This document shows, piece after piece, positions 19,476-28,203 of a stretch of DNA of 64,000 nucleotides; position 1 is the first letter of the stretch; each line of letters opens with the position of its first letter. The position numbers were made by a program, and so were the translations under genes. Origin of the DNA: a bacterium SCSIO 12827 (lineage in GTDB: Bacteria > Pseudomonadota > Alphaproteobacteria > Rhodospirillales > Casp-alpha2); NCBI GenBank assembly GCA_024397995.1, contig CP073746.1, positions 1,116,001 through 1,180,000 on the forward strand, in the 5' to 3' direction. The notes below the pieces were generated by a model that saw only the letters and a program-made list of their open reading frames with translations, was not told the DNA's origin and searched no databases.

Positions 19476-21038
19476 TTATGAACCCGTTTTGGTTGTGCAT
19501 CCCAATATCCAGGCCGGCACCAACGCCGTCGAAAATACGATGGCCGAGACGATGAAGGCATCCTGGAATCCAAGTGTCGTCGCCTGGGCGTGAATGACCT
19601 TGGACAGGAAGTTGAGCGCACCGGCCGTTTGCTGGGCATCGGGCAGGCCGCTTTCGCCGAGCACGCGGCCGACCTTTTCGATGAATTCCCGGCTGAGCGG
19701 GTTACCCGATGTCTGGGTCGCCGCCATGGCGTCGGCATGGAACGCAGTGCGCTGTTCGATGATGACGACGAACACCAGGGTGCCGAACGCGCCGCCCAAT
19801 TGGCGGATGAAGTTATAGGTCGCGGCACCTGAATTGATCTTGTGCTCGGGCACGGCGCGGATCGCCGCCGCCCCCATGGCGGGCATGACCAGGCCGATGG
19901 CCAGGCGCGACAGCACGGTGAAGAGCGCCATGACGAGGAACGCCGTGTTGACATCGGATTTGGCGATGAACCAGGCGGCTACGACGAAGATCAGCACGCC
20001 GGCCGAGATCGGATAACGCGGCGACACGTGGTCGTTCAGGCGTCCGGCCAAGGGGGTGATCATGAATAGGAATATGCCCGCCGGGACCAGCACCATGCCC
20101 GCCGCCGTGGCGGTGAAGCCCTGGACCTGTTGGGTGAACACAGGGATGGCGTAGTTGGTGGCGAAGTTGCCGGCGCCGAACAGAAAGGCAATGACCATGG
20201 CCGACGCGAAAGCCGGGTTCTTAAACAGGCTGACGTCAAGCATCGGGTTTTTCGAATGGGTCTGATGCCACAGAAAGGCGATCCCCACCGCCGTCCCGCC
20301 GATCAGGAGGGCCAGGGTCTCATTGGAATGCCAGCCCCAGCGCTGGCCGTTGGCAAGGCCGCTCATGACGGTGAAGCAGGCGGTGACGACAAGCGCCAGG
20401 CCGGTCCAGTCAAAGGGCGGTTTGGGGCCTTTTTTCCGTTCCTGCGGCATGAAGCTGAGCCCCAGCAGAAAGGCGAGGAAGGCCAGGGGCATGGGCACGA
20501 TGAAGATATGCCGCCAGGTCAGGGCGTCCAGGATGGCGCCCCCGACCACGGGCCCGAAACTGGGGGCCAGGGTCACGCCGACCGAATACATGCTGACGGC
20601 GAATCCGCGCCTTTCAAAGGGGAACACGGAAATGATGGTCGAGAGCACCAGGGGTTGAACAATGCCGGCGGAAATCCCCTGCATGACCCGCCCGACGATC
20701 AGGGTGCCCATGTTGGGCGCCATGGTGCAAACGACGGCGCCCGCGGCGAACAGCACCAGGGTCATGGTATAGGCGTTGCGCTGCCCCAGATGGGCAACGA
20801 CCCACACACTCATGAGCTGGCTCGCCACCATCGTCGTGATGAAGGCGGTGGACGCCCATTGCGCGACCGTCTGGTCGATCCCATAGGCCCCCATGATCGA
20901 GGGCACGGCGACGTTGACGACCGTCGCCGACAAGATCATCGAAACTGCCCCCAACAGGCCCGATAAGGTTACCGACCAGCGGCGAAATTCGCTGATGGAA
21001 TGGGGGTCGATGGGCGAGACGGCGGGGTTACTGGTCAA
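19476..21038 (-). CDS. DHA2-family MFS drug efflux permease, EmrB-like
   Basis: 520 aa inner-membrane proton-driven exporter with about 14 hydrophobic helices, the DHA2 hallmark. Motif A-like sequence is seen after helix 2 (LMSVWVVAHLGQRNAYTM) and the motif C region GPVVGGAILDALTWRHIFIV is clear. It begins with a TTG codon (TTG ACC AGT) overlapping the stop of the HlyD-type gene by 11 bases, so the two are translationally coupled. EmrA/EmrB-type pairs work with an outer-membrane TolC protein; no TolC gene is in the window. Substrate unknown. Confidence 0.9.
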   Translation of the reverse strand: MTSNPAVSPIDPHSISEFRRWSVTLSGLLGAVSMILSATVVNVAVPSIMGAYGIDQTVAQWASTAFITTMVASQLMSVWVVAHLGQRNAYTMTLVLFAAGAVVCTMAPNMGTLIVGRVMQGISAGIVQPLVLSTIISVFPFERRGFAVSMYSVGVTLAPSFGPVVGGAILDALTWRHIFIVPMPLAFLAFLLGLSFMPQERKKGPKPPFDWTGLALVVTACFTVMSGLANGQRWGWHSNETLALLIGGTAVGIAFLWHQTHSKNPMLDVSLFKNPAFASAMVIAFLFGAGNFATNYAIPVFTQQVQGFTATAAGMVLVPAGIFLFMITPLAGRLNDHVSPRYPISAGVLIFVVAAWFIAKSDVNTAFLVMALFTVLSRLAIGLVMPAMGAAAIRAVPEHKINSGAATYNFIRQLGGAFGTLVFVVIIEQRTAFHADAMAATQTSGNPLSREFIEKVGRVLGESGLPDAQQTAGALNFLSKVIHAQATTLGFQDAFIVSAIVFSTALVPAWILGCTTKTGS

Positions 21039-22188
21039 CGTCGATCTTTATTTCGACCATCATCCCGGGGCGCAACAGGCGTTCTTGCTGGTCGATGGCG
21101 ATACGGACCGGCAGGCGCTGGGTGATCTTGGTGAAGTTGCCGCTGGGGTTCGGGCTGGGCAGTAGGGCGAATTCCGCCGTGGTGGCGTTCCCGATGACCT
21201 CAACCTTGCCGGTGAATTCGCGGTCCGGATAGGCATCGACGGAAACCTGAACGACGTCGCCGACTTTGGTTTTGCGAATATCCGTTTCCTTGATGTTGGC
21301 ATCGATCCAGATCACCTCCGGATCATGGATCAAGGCCAGACGTTGGCCGGGTGTGACGTATTCGCCGACTTCGACAAAGGTCTTGTCGACGACACCGTTG
21401 ATGGCGCTGCGGATCGTGCGGTCGGAATGGTCCAGGCGCTGTTCGTCCAATTTCGCCTGTAATTCCTGTTCGCGGTGGATATACACGGCAACGGCGCTGT
21501 CCAGCACGCGTAGGCGTTCACGTTCGGCCTCGACTTCGGACAGTTTGGCCTCGGCCGAGTGAAGGTCGGCAACGGCGATGCGATGTTCGCGTTCGATCTT
21601 CTTCAATTCCGTTTCGGCCTGATCCAGTTGGCGGCGGGATACGACGCGCGTCTTGAACAGGGATTTGGACCGTTCGTGTTCACGTTTGGCCAGTTCAAGC
21701 TGCGGTTCAAGGGAAGACACGGTCACCTGGGCGCCGACCAGACGGGCCTGCTCGGACTTCAATTTCGAGGCGGTTTCCTTATCGACCAGGCGCTTTTCCG
21801 CCAGCGTGCGCTCTTTCTCCGCGCGCAGGCTGGCGATCTGGGCTTCCAGTTCACGGGCCTTGAGCGCTGATTCGCGGGAATCGATGGTCATCAGGACCGT
21901 TCCCGGCTTGATGTCATCGCCTTCCGTGACGCTGATCGACGTGACCCATCCGGCAACACGGGACGACACGGTGATCAGGTCACCGCCGATGCGGGCATCG
22001 ACTTCATGAATGTTGGTGACGCGGTCGTGAATTTCCACGCCACCGAAAATGGAGCCGACCACGCCGATGACGAGCGCGATCGCGAGGCGGCGCTTCCGAG
22101 ATTTCAGGCGAGCGGCTTCTTCGGCAATTTTTTCGTTAGTTGACGCAGTTGCGTCCGACCTCGGATCGATATCCGTGGTGTCCGGCAT
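21028..22188 (-). CDS. HlyD/EmrA-family membrane fusion protein
   Basis: 386 aa periplasmic adaptor. A cytoplasmic N-terminus precedes one transmembrane helix (RLAIALVIGVVGSIFGGVEI, about residues 34-53). A biotinyl-lipoyl-like half (VAGWVTSISVTEGDDIKPG) and long coiled-coil hairpin (about 105-240, many Glu/Lys/Leu heptads) follow, then the second lipoyl half and a beta-barrel (GDVVQVSVDAYPDREFTGKVEVIG). It links the partner MFS pump to an outer-membrane channel. First gene of the pair; its promoter should lie in the AT-rich stretch upstream. Confidence 0.92.
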   Translation of the reverse strand: MPDTTDIDPRSDATASTNEKIAEEAARLKSRKRRLAIALVIGVVGSIFGGVEIHDRVTNIHEVDARIGGDLITVSSRVAGWVTSISVTEGDDIKPGTVLMTIDSRESALKARELEAQIASLRAEKERTLAEKRLVDKETASKLKSEQARLVGAQVTVSSLEPQLELAKREHERSKSLFKTRVVSRRQLDQAETELKKIEREHRIAVADLHSAEAKLSEVEAERERLRVLDSAVAVYIHREQELQAKLDEQRLDHSDRTIRSAINGVVDKTFVEVGEYVTPGQRLALIHDPEVIWIDANIKETDIRKTKVGDVVQVSVDAYPDREFTGKVEVIGNATTAEFALLPSPNPSGNFTKITQRLPVRIAIDQQERLLRPGMMVEIKIDVDQ

Positions 22189-22705
22189 GGATTTTTCCTC
22201 TACTCATCGGCGACGGTTCTTAATTAACACGTATTGTATACAATTAGCAGTAATTGGAAAGTAGGCCATTCGCCATGGACCGCTGGCCAATGTGCTCAAG
22301 TTTACATCAGGCAGGGGGCGTGAAGTCGGCTGTTTCCGTCACGGCCGGGGTGCGCGGATGGACGTTCCGGGTTTACCTGGGGGTGTTGACCCTGAGCGAC
22401 AAGACAGTGGCAGTTGATTGAACTCATTGACCGTATATTTAAAATAAAACAATATAAAAAATTATAATTACTTTAATTTAAATTAGTTTATTGAAAAAAT
22501 ATGATGCAAGAATTTAAATAAATATAACATTTAAAATATATCTGTATTAAATTATATTTGAAAAATATACAGCGTTTTATCTAAAGTTAATTTCCTGCGC
22601 CGGCTGGCGCCTGACGGCGCAGTTAATTTTCATCCCATTGAATTGTGTTTGCGGTCGGCATGCCGGCGGAAGCGCTGAATTTCAATCGATCTACAGGAGC
22701 AATGT
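22189..22705. other. 517-base intergenic region with a strongly AT-rich block
   Basis: No gene is seen. From about 22425 to 22595 the sequence is overwhelmingly A and T, in sharp contrast to the GC-rich surroundings. It holds several poly-A/T runs and TATA-like hexamers that could serve as promoters for either flanking gene. It marks one edge of the emrAB insertion in the plsY-dprA block. A small hairpin flanked by repeats closes it (separate entry). Confidence 0.7.
22585..22630. repeat. Hairpin flanked by 9-base direct repeats
   Basis: AGTTAATTT occurs at 22585-22593 and again at 22621-22629. Between them CTGCGCC (22595-22601) pairs with GGCGCAG (22616-22622), and the loop itself contains GGCGCC. 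It sits exactly at the junction of the AT-rich block with normal-composition DNA. It could be a transcript hairpin or a scar of an excised or inserted element. Confidence 0.6.
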
Positions 22706-23050
22706 ATGACACTGCCGAAAATGACGAGCCCCTTTTTGCTTGGTGCGGGCACGGGCGCATTCGTCCTTGCCGTCCTGGCCTTCAGCAATAATTGGGTGGT
22801 CAGCGCGAGCACGAATCAGAGCGAGGTGCAGGATGCCCGGATCAATGCGCAGGCTTCCATTTGCGCCGCCCGCGCCGTCGATCATATGAAGAAGATGGCG
22901 AAGGCGCCGGACCTGCAGGGCTATCAATCAGAAGCCCGCGCGGTGCGTGAAGGTCTTGCGAAGGATTTCGCAACCGCCCTGCCGGGCACAAGCGAGCCGG
23001 AATCCGGCGTGGTTTCCGCCTGCGCGCAGATGCTGAACAGGGACCTCTAA
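22706..23050 (+). CDS. Small single-pass membrane protein of unknown function
   Basis: 114 aa. A good ribosome binding site (GGAG, 22696-22699) precedes the ATG at 22706. One hydrophobic helix near the N-terminus (FLLGAGTGAFVLAVLAFSNNWVVS, about residues 10-33) could be an anchor or uncleaved signal. The rest is a soluble domain with two widely spaced cysteines (about residues 53 and 106) that might pair in the periplasm. Composition and codon use match the genome. Its stop codon overlaps that of the convergent plsY by four bases. I do not recognise a family. Confidence 0.7.
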   Translation: MTLPKMTSPFLLGAGTGAFVLAVLAFSNNWVVSASTNQSEVQDARINAQASICAARAVDHMKKMAKAPDLQGYQSEARAVREGLAKDFATALPGTSEPESGVVSACAQMLNRDL

Positions 23051-23691
23051 CGCAATTCAGTACTAGGTGGCGTGTCCGTCGGGTCGGATTTTTGGCCGAT
23101 CTTGCTTTCCTGGCCGGTGATCAGTCGCTGGATGTTCGCCCGGTGTCGGATGACCGCCAGGATAGCCAAGCCGCCCGCCATCCAGGCCATGGGCATGCCG
23201 TCGATCCAATAGGCATAGGCCGGGGCCGCGACCAGGGCGCCCAAGGCGGCCAGGGATGAATAGCGGAAGACGCCGGCGACCAGCAGCCAGGTCGCGCAGG
23301 CTGCCAGCCCGACCATGATATTCACCGCCAGCAGCACGCCGAGCGTGGTCGCCACGCCCTTGCCGCCCTTGAAGCGGAGCCAGATCGGGAAATTGTGCCC
23401 GACGACGCCGGCGAACCCGGCGATCATGCCGGCCTCAGCACCCCATAGATGGGCCGCCGCAAGTGCCGCCGCCGCCCCCTTGCCGCAATCACAGATCAGC
23501 GTGGCGAAGGCCAAGCCCTTGCGCCCGGTGCGCAATACGTTGGTCGCCCCGATATTGCCCGAGCCCATGGTCCGGATGTCGCCCAGGCCCGCCATGCGCG
23601 TGAAGACCAGGCCGAAGGGCACCGACCCCAGCAGATAGCCGCCGAGGGCGGCCAGGGCGAATGCGAGATTGCTGTCCAGTCCGCCGGCCAT
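23047..23691 (-). CDS. plsY: Acyl-phosphate:glycerol-3-phosphate acyltransferase PlsY
   Basis: 214 aa integral inner-membrane enzyme that transfers acyl groups from acyl-phosphate to glycerol-3-phosphate, the first step of phospholipid synthesis. The three family motifs are visible: GYLLGSVPFGLVFTRMAG, GSGNIGATNVLRTGRKG, and the cytoplasmic loops GHNFPIWLRFKGGKGVATTLG and RHRANIQRLITGQE. Five membrane segments are expected. It starts three bases after the pyrC' stop on the same strand, forming a pyrB-pyrC'-plsY run. Normally followed by dprA; here the emrAB genes intervene. Confidence 0.97.
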   Translation of the reverse strand: MAGGLDSNLAFALAALGGYLLGSVPFGLVFTRMAGLGDIRTMGSGNIGATNVLRTGRKGLAFATLICDCGKGAAAALAAAHLWGAEAGMIAGFAGVVGHNFPIWLRFKGGKGVATTLGVLLAVNIMVGLAACATWLLVAGVFRYSSLAALGALVAAPAYAYWIDGMPMAWMAGGLAILAVIRHRANIQRLITGQESKIGQKSDPTDTPPSTELR

Positions 23692-23694
23692 GGG

Positions 23695-25011
23695 TCAGGC
23701 TCCGTGGGTGTGGACGGTGCGACCGTCGATCACGGTGCGCAGGACCATGCCCTGTACGGGCCGCCCGTCGAACGGGGAATTCTTTGATTTGGAGAGCAGC
23801 ACGTCGGAGGAAACCTTCCAACTGCGGTCGGGATCGAACAACACCAGGTCGGCGGGGGCGCCGGGTTTCAGGCGGCCGGCATCCATCGCCATGAGCGCGG
23901 CCGGTGCCCGGGTCACCAGGTCGAGCGCTTGGAGCAGGGACAGGTGGCCGTTGTGGTAGAGCTCCAGCGTCATCGGCAGCAGGGTTTGCAGGCCGACGCC
24001 GCCCGATGCGGCCTGGGCGAAGGGCAGGCGCTTGGATTCCTCGTCCTGCGGCGTGTGGTCGGATGCGACGCAGTCGATGACCCCGTCGCTGATTGCCTGC
24101 ACGATGGCCTGGCGGTCGTCCTCGTCGCGCAGCGGCGGGGTCAATTTGGCAAAGGTGCGGTAGTCGCCGATGGCATGTTCGTTGAGCGAGAAATAGGGCG
24201 GGGCCGTGTCACATGTGACGGCCAGGCCCCGGTCCTTGGCGCGGCGAATAACCTCGACGCTTTCCGCCGTCGACACGTTGACGAAATGCAGGCGCCCGCC
24301 GGTCATCTCGACCAGACGGATGTCGCGTTCGATGATGATGATTTCGGCCTCGCGGGGGATGCCGGCAAGACCCAGGCGGGTTGAGTTTTCGCCCAGGTTC
24401 ATCACGCCGCCCTCGGCAAGCGACGGTTCCTCCGCTTGGTGGCAGATCACCAGGCCGAAGGTCGCGGCATAGGCGAGGGCCTGACGTAGAACCAGGGGGT
24501 CGGCGATCGTCCGGACGCCGTCGGTGAAGGCAAGCGCGCCGGAATCCCTGAGCAGCTTCAGTTCGGCGAGTTCCTTGCCGGCCAGTTGTTTGGTCACGGC
24601 GCCATAGGGGTAGACCTTGGTCAGCCCCAGTTGGCGGGCCCGGCGGGCGACGAATTCGACCACCGACATGTCGTCGATGCAGGGATTGGTGTCGGGAAGG
24701 CAGAGCAGCGAGGTGACCCCGCCCGCCGTCGCCGCGCGCCCGGCGCTGGCCAGGGTTTCCTTCTGCTCTTCGCCCGGTTCGCCCAGATGGGCGCGGATAT
24801 CGACCAGCCCCGGCGGCAGGCAGGCGCCTTGGCAATCAATGATCTTGGCGTCCTCGGGGGGGCCCGCGTCGAACAGCCCCGGCCCGGCGGCGGCGATCTT
24901 TTCGCCGTCGGTCAGCACGCCGCCGGTCCCGTCCCAGCCTTCGGCCGGGTCCAGGATGCGCGCGTTGACATAGGCCACGCGGCCGAGGGGTTCGTCGAGT
25001 TTTACCGCCAT
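23695..25011 (-). CDS. Dihydroorotase-like protein (PyrC'), probably catalytically inactive
   Basis: 438 aa with the type I dihydroorotase amidohydrolase fold. The metal and substrate residues are partly lost. The usual HxH metal pair and following substrate Arg (HxHLREPG) read R73-A-H75-L-G77-E-P-G, and the His of the HxxHxST region is N245 (LHFVNVSTAE). Asp164, His191 and Asp318 remain. Such proteins, coded next to pyrB, are known from Pseudomonas (PyrC'), where they lack activity but are needed to assemble aspartate transcarbamoylase; the same role is likely here. A true pyrC is expected elsewhere. It starts 19 bases after pyrB. Confidence 0.88.
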   Translation of the reverse strand: MAVKLDEPLGRVAYVNARILDPAEGWDGTGGVLTDGEKIAAAGPGLFDAGPPEDAKIIDCQGACLPPGLVDIRAHLGEPGEEQKETLASAGRAATAGGVTSLLCLPDTNPCIDDMSVVEFVARRARQLGLTKVYPYGAVTKQLAGKELAELKLLRDSGALAFTDGVRTIADPLVLRQALAYAATFGLVICHQAEEPSLAEGGVMNLGENSTRLGLAGIPREAEIIIIERDIRLVEMTGGRLHFVNVSTAESVEVIRRAKDRGLAVTCDTAPPYFSLNEHAIGDYRTFAKLTPPLRDEDDRQAIVQAISDGVIDCVASDHTPQDEESKRLPFAQAASGGVGLQTLLPMTLELYHNGHLSLLQALDLVTRAPAALMAMDAGRLKPGAPADLVLFDPDRSWKVSSDVLLSKSKNSPFDGRPVQGMVLRTVIDGRTVHTHGA

Positions 25012-25030
25012 ATCTTAGGTTCGGGTTCCG

Positions 25031-26002
25031 TCACAAGTTGGTTTCGGCGAGGGGTTCCAGATTGTGGGCCAGAATCTCCAGCGCGGCCATGCGTACGGCA
25101 ACGCCCATTTCGACCTGTTCGCGGATGACCGAACGATAGAAGTCGTCGGCCACTTCCGAATCGATCTCGACCCCCCGGTTCATGGGGCCCGGATGCATGA
25201 TCAGCGCATCGGGCTTAGCATGAGCCAGCATTTCGTAGTCGAGCCCGAAATAGGTGAAATATTCCCGTACCGAAGGGAAATAATTGGATTTCATGCGCTC
25301 TTGCTGGAGGCGCAGCATCATCACGATGTCGCAGTCCTTCAGACCCTCGGCCATGTCGTGGAAGACTTCCACGCCGAGGCGTTCGGCAGCGTAAGGGATC
25401 AACGTCTTGGGCGCGATCAGGCGCACCCTGGCACCCATGGTCGTCAGCAGGTGAATGTTCGAACGCGCGACCCGGGAATGCAGGATGTCGCCGCAGATGG
25501 CGACTTGCAGCCCGGCCAGGCGGCCGAGCCTGCGGCGGATGGTCAGGGCATCCAGAAGGGCCTGCGTGGGATGTTCGTGGCTGCCGTCACCGGCATTGAT
25601 GACCGCGCAGTTGACCTTTTCCGACAGCAGCTTGACCGCGCCGGAATCAGCGTGCCGGACGACCAGCACGTCCGGGTGCATGGCGTTCAGGGTCATCGCC
25701 GTATCGACCAGGGTTTCGCCCTTTTTAATCGAGCTTCCCGAGATCGACATATTAATAACGTCGCCGCCCAGCCGTTTGCCCGCCAGTTCGAACGACGTGC
25801 GGGTTCGGGTTGAGGCTTCGAAGAAAAGGTTGATGACCGTGCGTCCGCGCAGCACCGACCTTTTCTTGTCAGGTTGGCGGTTTTGTTCGACGTAGGTCTC
25901 GGAGCGGTCCAATAGGAAAGTGATTTCCGCCGGTGTCAAACCCTCGATACCAAGCAAATGGCGATGGGGGAAATCTGTCGTTGCCGTGTCGCCGGAAATC
26001 AT
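25031..26002 (-). CDS. pyrB: Aspartate carbamoyltransferase catalytic chain
   Basis: 323 aa. Condenses carbamoyl phosphate and aspartate, the committed step of pyrimidine synthesis, in the cytoplasm. The carbamoyl-phosphate loop [19 protein letters not shown], the [14 protein letters not shown] motif and the aspartate-binding region [13 protein letters not shown] are intact. No pyrI regulatory gene is adjacent; instead a degraded dihydroorotase follows, the class A-type arrangement in which PyrB and PyrC' form a dodecamer. The ATG at 26002 gives a short extension before [12 protein letters not shown]. Confidence 0.97.
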   Translation of the reverse strand: MISGDTATTDFPHRHLLGIEGLTPAEITFLLDRSETYVEQNRQPDKKRSVLRGRTVINLFFEASTRTRTSFELAGKRLGGDVINMSISGSSIKKGETLVDTAMTLNAMHPDVLVVRHADSGAVKLLSEKVNCAVINAGDGSHEHPTQALLDALTIRRRLGRLAGLQVAICGDILHSRVARSNIHLLTTMGARVRLIAPKTLIPYAAERLGVEVFHDMAEGLKDCDIVMMLRLQQERMKSNYFPSVREYFTYFGLDYEMLAHAKPDALIMHPGPMNRGVEIDSEVADDFYRSVIREQVEMGVAVRMAALEILAHNLEPLAETNL

Positions 26003-26181
26003 GGTGCCGGAATATAGGCTGGAGTGTCCGGCGGGTCACGAAAAATTGCGGGCCCTGAAGGCCGGCGGTCGATGGCGGCATGATTGGCGGCCTGATCGGC
26101 GGGGGTGAGCGAATAAACACAAGGGTTTTTGCCGTGTCCTCCCGGAATTCGATCACAGGCCCGGGGACGGGCCAAATCGAC

Positions 26182-26349
26182 ATGGCCGCGGTTCTGGACC
26201 GCCTGCATGTCGGCGTCGCGGTTTTCGATTCGGATGACAGCCTGATTTTCGCCAACGACGCCTGCCGTGACCTGTTTCGGCAGATTGCGGAAAATTTCAC
26301 GCCGGGCCCTAAGGGCCCTCGGTCACCGGGCGTCCAGCGCCCCTTGTAA
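26182..26349 (+). pseudogene. Truncated PAS-domain fragment
   Basis: The reading frame from the ATG at 26182 (or an in-frame start upstream at 26080) encodes MAAVLDRLHVGVAVFDSDDS followed by LIFANDACRDLFRQIAENF. This strongly resembles the first half of a PAS sensor domain of the kind found in diguanylate cyclases and histidine kinases. The similarity then stops and the frame ends inside the 3' end of ruvX, which lies on the other strand. No continuation is visible in another frame. It is best read as the remnant of a sensor gene. Confidence 0.5.
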
Positions 26350-26781
26350 TATATAAGCCGCCGCCAGCTTATCGACGACCTGCCCGCGTCGGGCGCGGGT
26401 CATGTCCACGTCATCGACCAGCATGCGTTCGACCGCCACGGTCGACAGCCGTTCATCCCAGAAGGCGATGGGCAGGTCACGCTTTTCCAGCAGATTGGCG
26501 GCGAATTGGCGGGTCGACTGACAACGCGGCCCTTCGGTCCCATCCATGCTGATTGGCAATCCGATGACCAGGGCCCGGACATCCTCGGCGTCGATGGCGG
26601 CAAGCAGGGCCTGGGCATCGGCCGTGAACTTGGTGCGCCGGATCGTGTCGTAGGGGGTTGCGATCGTGCGCATGACATCCGACAGGGCAAGACCGATTGT
26701 CTTCGAGCCCAGGTCGAGCCCCATGACGCGGCCGTGCTGGTCCAGGGCCGTTTTCAATTCCGTCAGTGTCATGACCGCCAT
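26323..26781 (-). CDS. ruvX: Putative Holliday junction resolvase / pre-16S rRNA nuclease YqgF
   Basis: 152 aa RNase H-fold nuclease. The motif GLDLGSKTIGLALSD holds the first catalytic Asp, VIGLPISMDGTEGPRC the central strand, and FWDERLSTVAVERML the conserved DERLST block; a final Asp-rich turn (DKLAAAYILQGALD) completes the site. Family members process the 5' end of 16S rRNA precursor and have been proposed to resolve Holliday junctions. It is near pyrB in many alphaproteobacteria, as here. Confidence 0.95.
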   Translation of the reverse strand: MAVMTLTELKTALDQHGRVMGLDLGSKTIGLALSDVMRTIATPYDTIRRTKFTADAQALLAAIDAEDVRALVIGLPISMDGTEGPRCQSTRQFAANLLEKRDLPIAFWDERLSTVAVERMLVDDVDMTRARRGQVVDKLAAAYILQGALDAR

Positions 26782-26952
26782 GGCATTGTCCTTACGATAT
26801 CCACCGCAGATCCATCCGCCCCGCCGGAAAACCCGGCGCGGGAAAAGTTAGGTGGTGCTAACTTGTTGATAGAGGTAACATATATCCTCTTCTGAGGGGC
26901 ACTAGTTTACTTCGGCGCGGGGGCCCCGCGGGCTGATGAGGGCGGTTCGGCG

Positions 26953-27810
26953 ATGTATGGGGCATTGCATTTTGTCACTCCAATTTTGCGGGGCGGGGGT
27001 TGCACGCCGTCTGCCGGTCACCGTGCCTTTTGTTTGTGCATTGCCGGGGGGCTGGTTGTTTTTGCCGCCTTCGGGGCTGCTGCTCAGGACAAATCGGAAA
27101 AGACCTTTCTTGGGCAAACCGTGACGCCGCTTGCGGGCACCTATGTGGTGACCAAGGACCTGAACGTGCGGGGCGAACCCGACACCAACGGCAAGAAGGT
27201 CGGCAGTTTCCGCGAAGGCGACCGCGTGAAGGTGGTCGCCAAGGCCAAGGGAAGTTGGCTGGCCGTGCGTGCCGACGGCAAGGATCTGGGCTTTGTTTAT
27301 AGTCCGGTTCTGATGCCTTTGATCGATGCCGTGATTAACGAGCCTTTGACGGGCACGGCGACGATCACCGGGGGAAGCTGTGCCTATCGCGTGGTGTTCG
27401 AAGGCGAAAGCCCCATCGAGGGCCAGTTGTTCAATTCCGTCGATTATCGCGCGATGCTCGAATGCCGCCGCGACGGAAAATCCTATGCCTTCGAAATGCC
27501 GCTGTTCATCACCGAAGGCCCGTATAACGGCGGCGTCAAGTCGGTCCACCAGATCGGCATGGACGTTCTGGAACTGGCGCAGGAATACGAACGGGTGTTC
27601 TCAACCAACCTTTTATATGACGCGGAAAAAGGCGAAGTGCGCCTCGACACCGTCAGCGTCGACAAGTACCTGGCCGCCGGCAAGAAAACGCCGATGCCGG
27701 CGAAGGACGTATCGTCGGCTCTGGCCGCCGCTCTCACGCTCGCAGTCCAGTCCTGGTCGCAGGCATTCTGGACCGACTTCGCCAAGGCTCTGCGGGGCTC
27801 CGGCGGATAA
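26953..27810 (+). CDS. Exported protein with bacterial SH3 domain
   Basis: 285 aa. A long N-terminal region ends in a hydrophobic stretch (CLCIAGGLVVFAAFGAAAQ) that looks like a Sec signal with cleavage after AAA, so the protein should be periplasmic. Residues about 62-110 form an SH3b domain (LNVRGEPDTNGKKVGSFREGDRVKVV, then GSWLAVRADGKDLGFVYSPVL), typical of proteins that bind peptidoglycan or peptides. The C-terminal 170 residues are unassigned, with two cysteines that could form a disulphide (near residues 142 and 164). Expressed alone. Function beyond the SH3 fold unknown. Confidence 0.82.
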   Translation: MYGALHFVTPILRGGGCTPSAGHRAFCLCIAGGLVVFAAFGAAAQDKSEKTFLGQTVTPLAGTYVVTKDLNVRGEPDTNGKKVGSFREGDRVKVVAKAKGSWLAVRADGKDLGFVYSPVLMPLIDAVINEPLTGTATITGGSCAYRVVFEGESPIEGQLFNSVDYRAMLECRRDGKSYAFEMPLFITEGPYNGGVKSVHQIGMDVLELAQEYERVFSTNLLYDAEKGEVRLDTVSVDKYLAAGKKTPMPAKDVSSALAAALTLAVQSWSQAFWTDFAKALRGSGG

Positions 27811-28203
27811 CCTTCGGCCGGGCGTTTCTCACTGATCTACCTCTCAATAGCGTGACTTATTTGCATCGGTCGGGGGCGGGAGCGTTACCTGTCTTATTGC
27901 TTGTTTTGTCGCCCGTTTGGGGTGGGCGATCATTTTTGTCCGAATTTTCAGCGTTGAGCGAAACTTCGGGTAAAAATCATCGAATTTGGGTTCTAAAATT
28001 GCATAAAAAATAGGCATAAATATTGCGATGCTTTTATTTTGCTCAAAATGATGTGCTATAATTGCAACAATTGGCCTTGAAATTAGCCTTAACTAATTGA
28101 TTTATATCAATAAAATAATTTGTACGCATCTGGCATCCAATTTGCTACCACCAAGCACAGTGGGGTGTACGCCTCGGGTAAACTGTGAAAAAGGATCAAG
28201 AAA
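27811..28203. other. AT-rich promoter region of the porin gene
   Basis: 393 bases without a gene. The second half is AT-rich and contains a perfect -10-like TATAAT at 28057-28062 with only weak -35 candidates, and an FNR-type palindrome at 28097-28110 (own entry). A purine-rich ribosome site (AAAAAGGATCAAGAAA) precedes the porin ATG. Nothing else recognised. Confidence 0.55.
28097..28110. promoter_or_regulatory. Perfect FNR/FixK-type binding site
   Basis: TTGATTTATATCAA matches the TTGAT-N4-ATCAA consensus without mismatch. It is centred about 100 bases before the porin start codon. Oxygen or redox control of the porin by an FNR/FixK-type regulator is inferred. The Crp/Fnr gene at 8490 lacks Fe-S cysteines and may or may not be the binder. 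Confidence 0.75.

Noticed and set aside
28057-28062. TATAAT as the porin promoter -10 with the FNR site as class II activator
   Set aside because: The FNR site lies about 40 bases downstream of it, the wrong side for activation, and no good -35 is present; promoter position left open.
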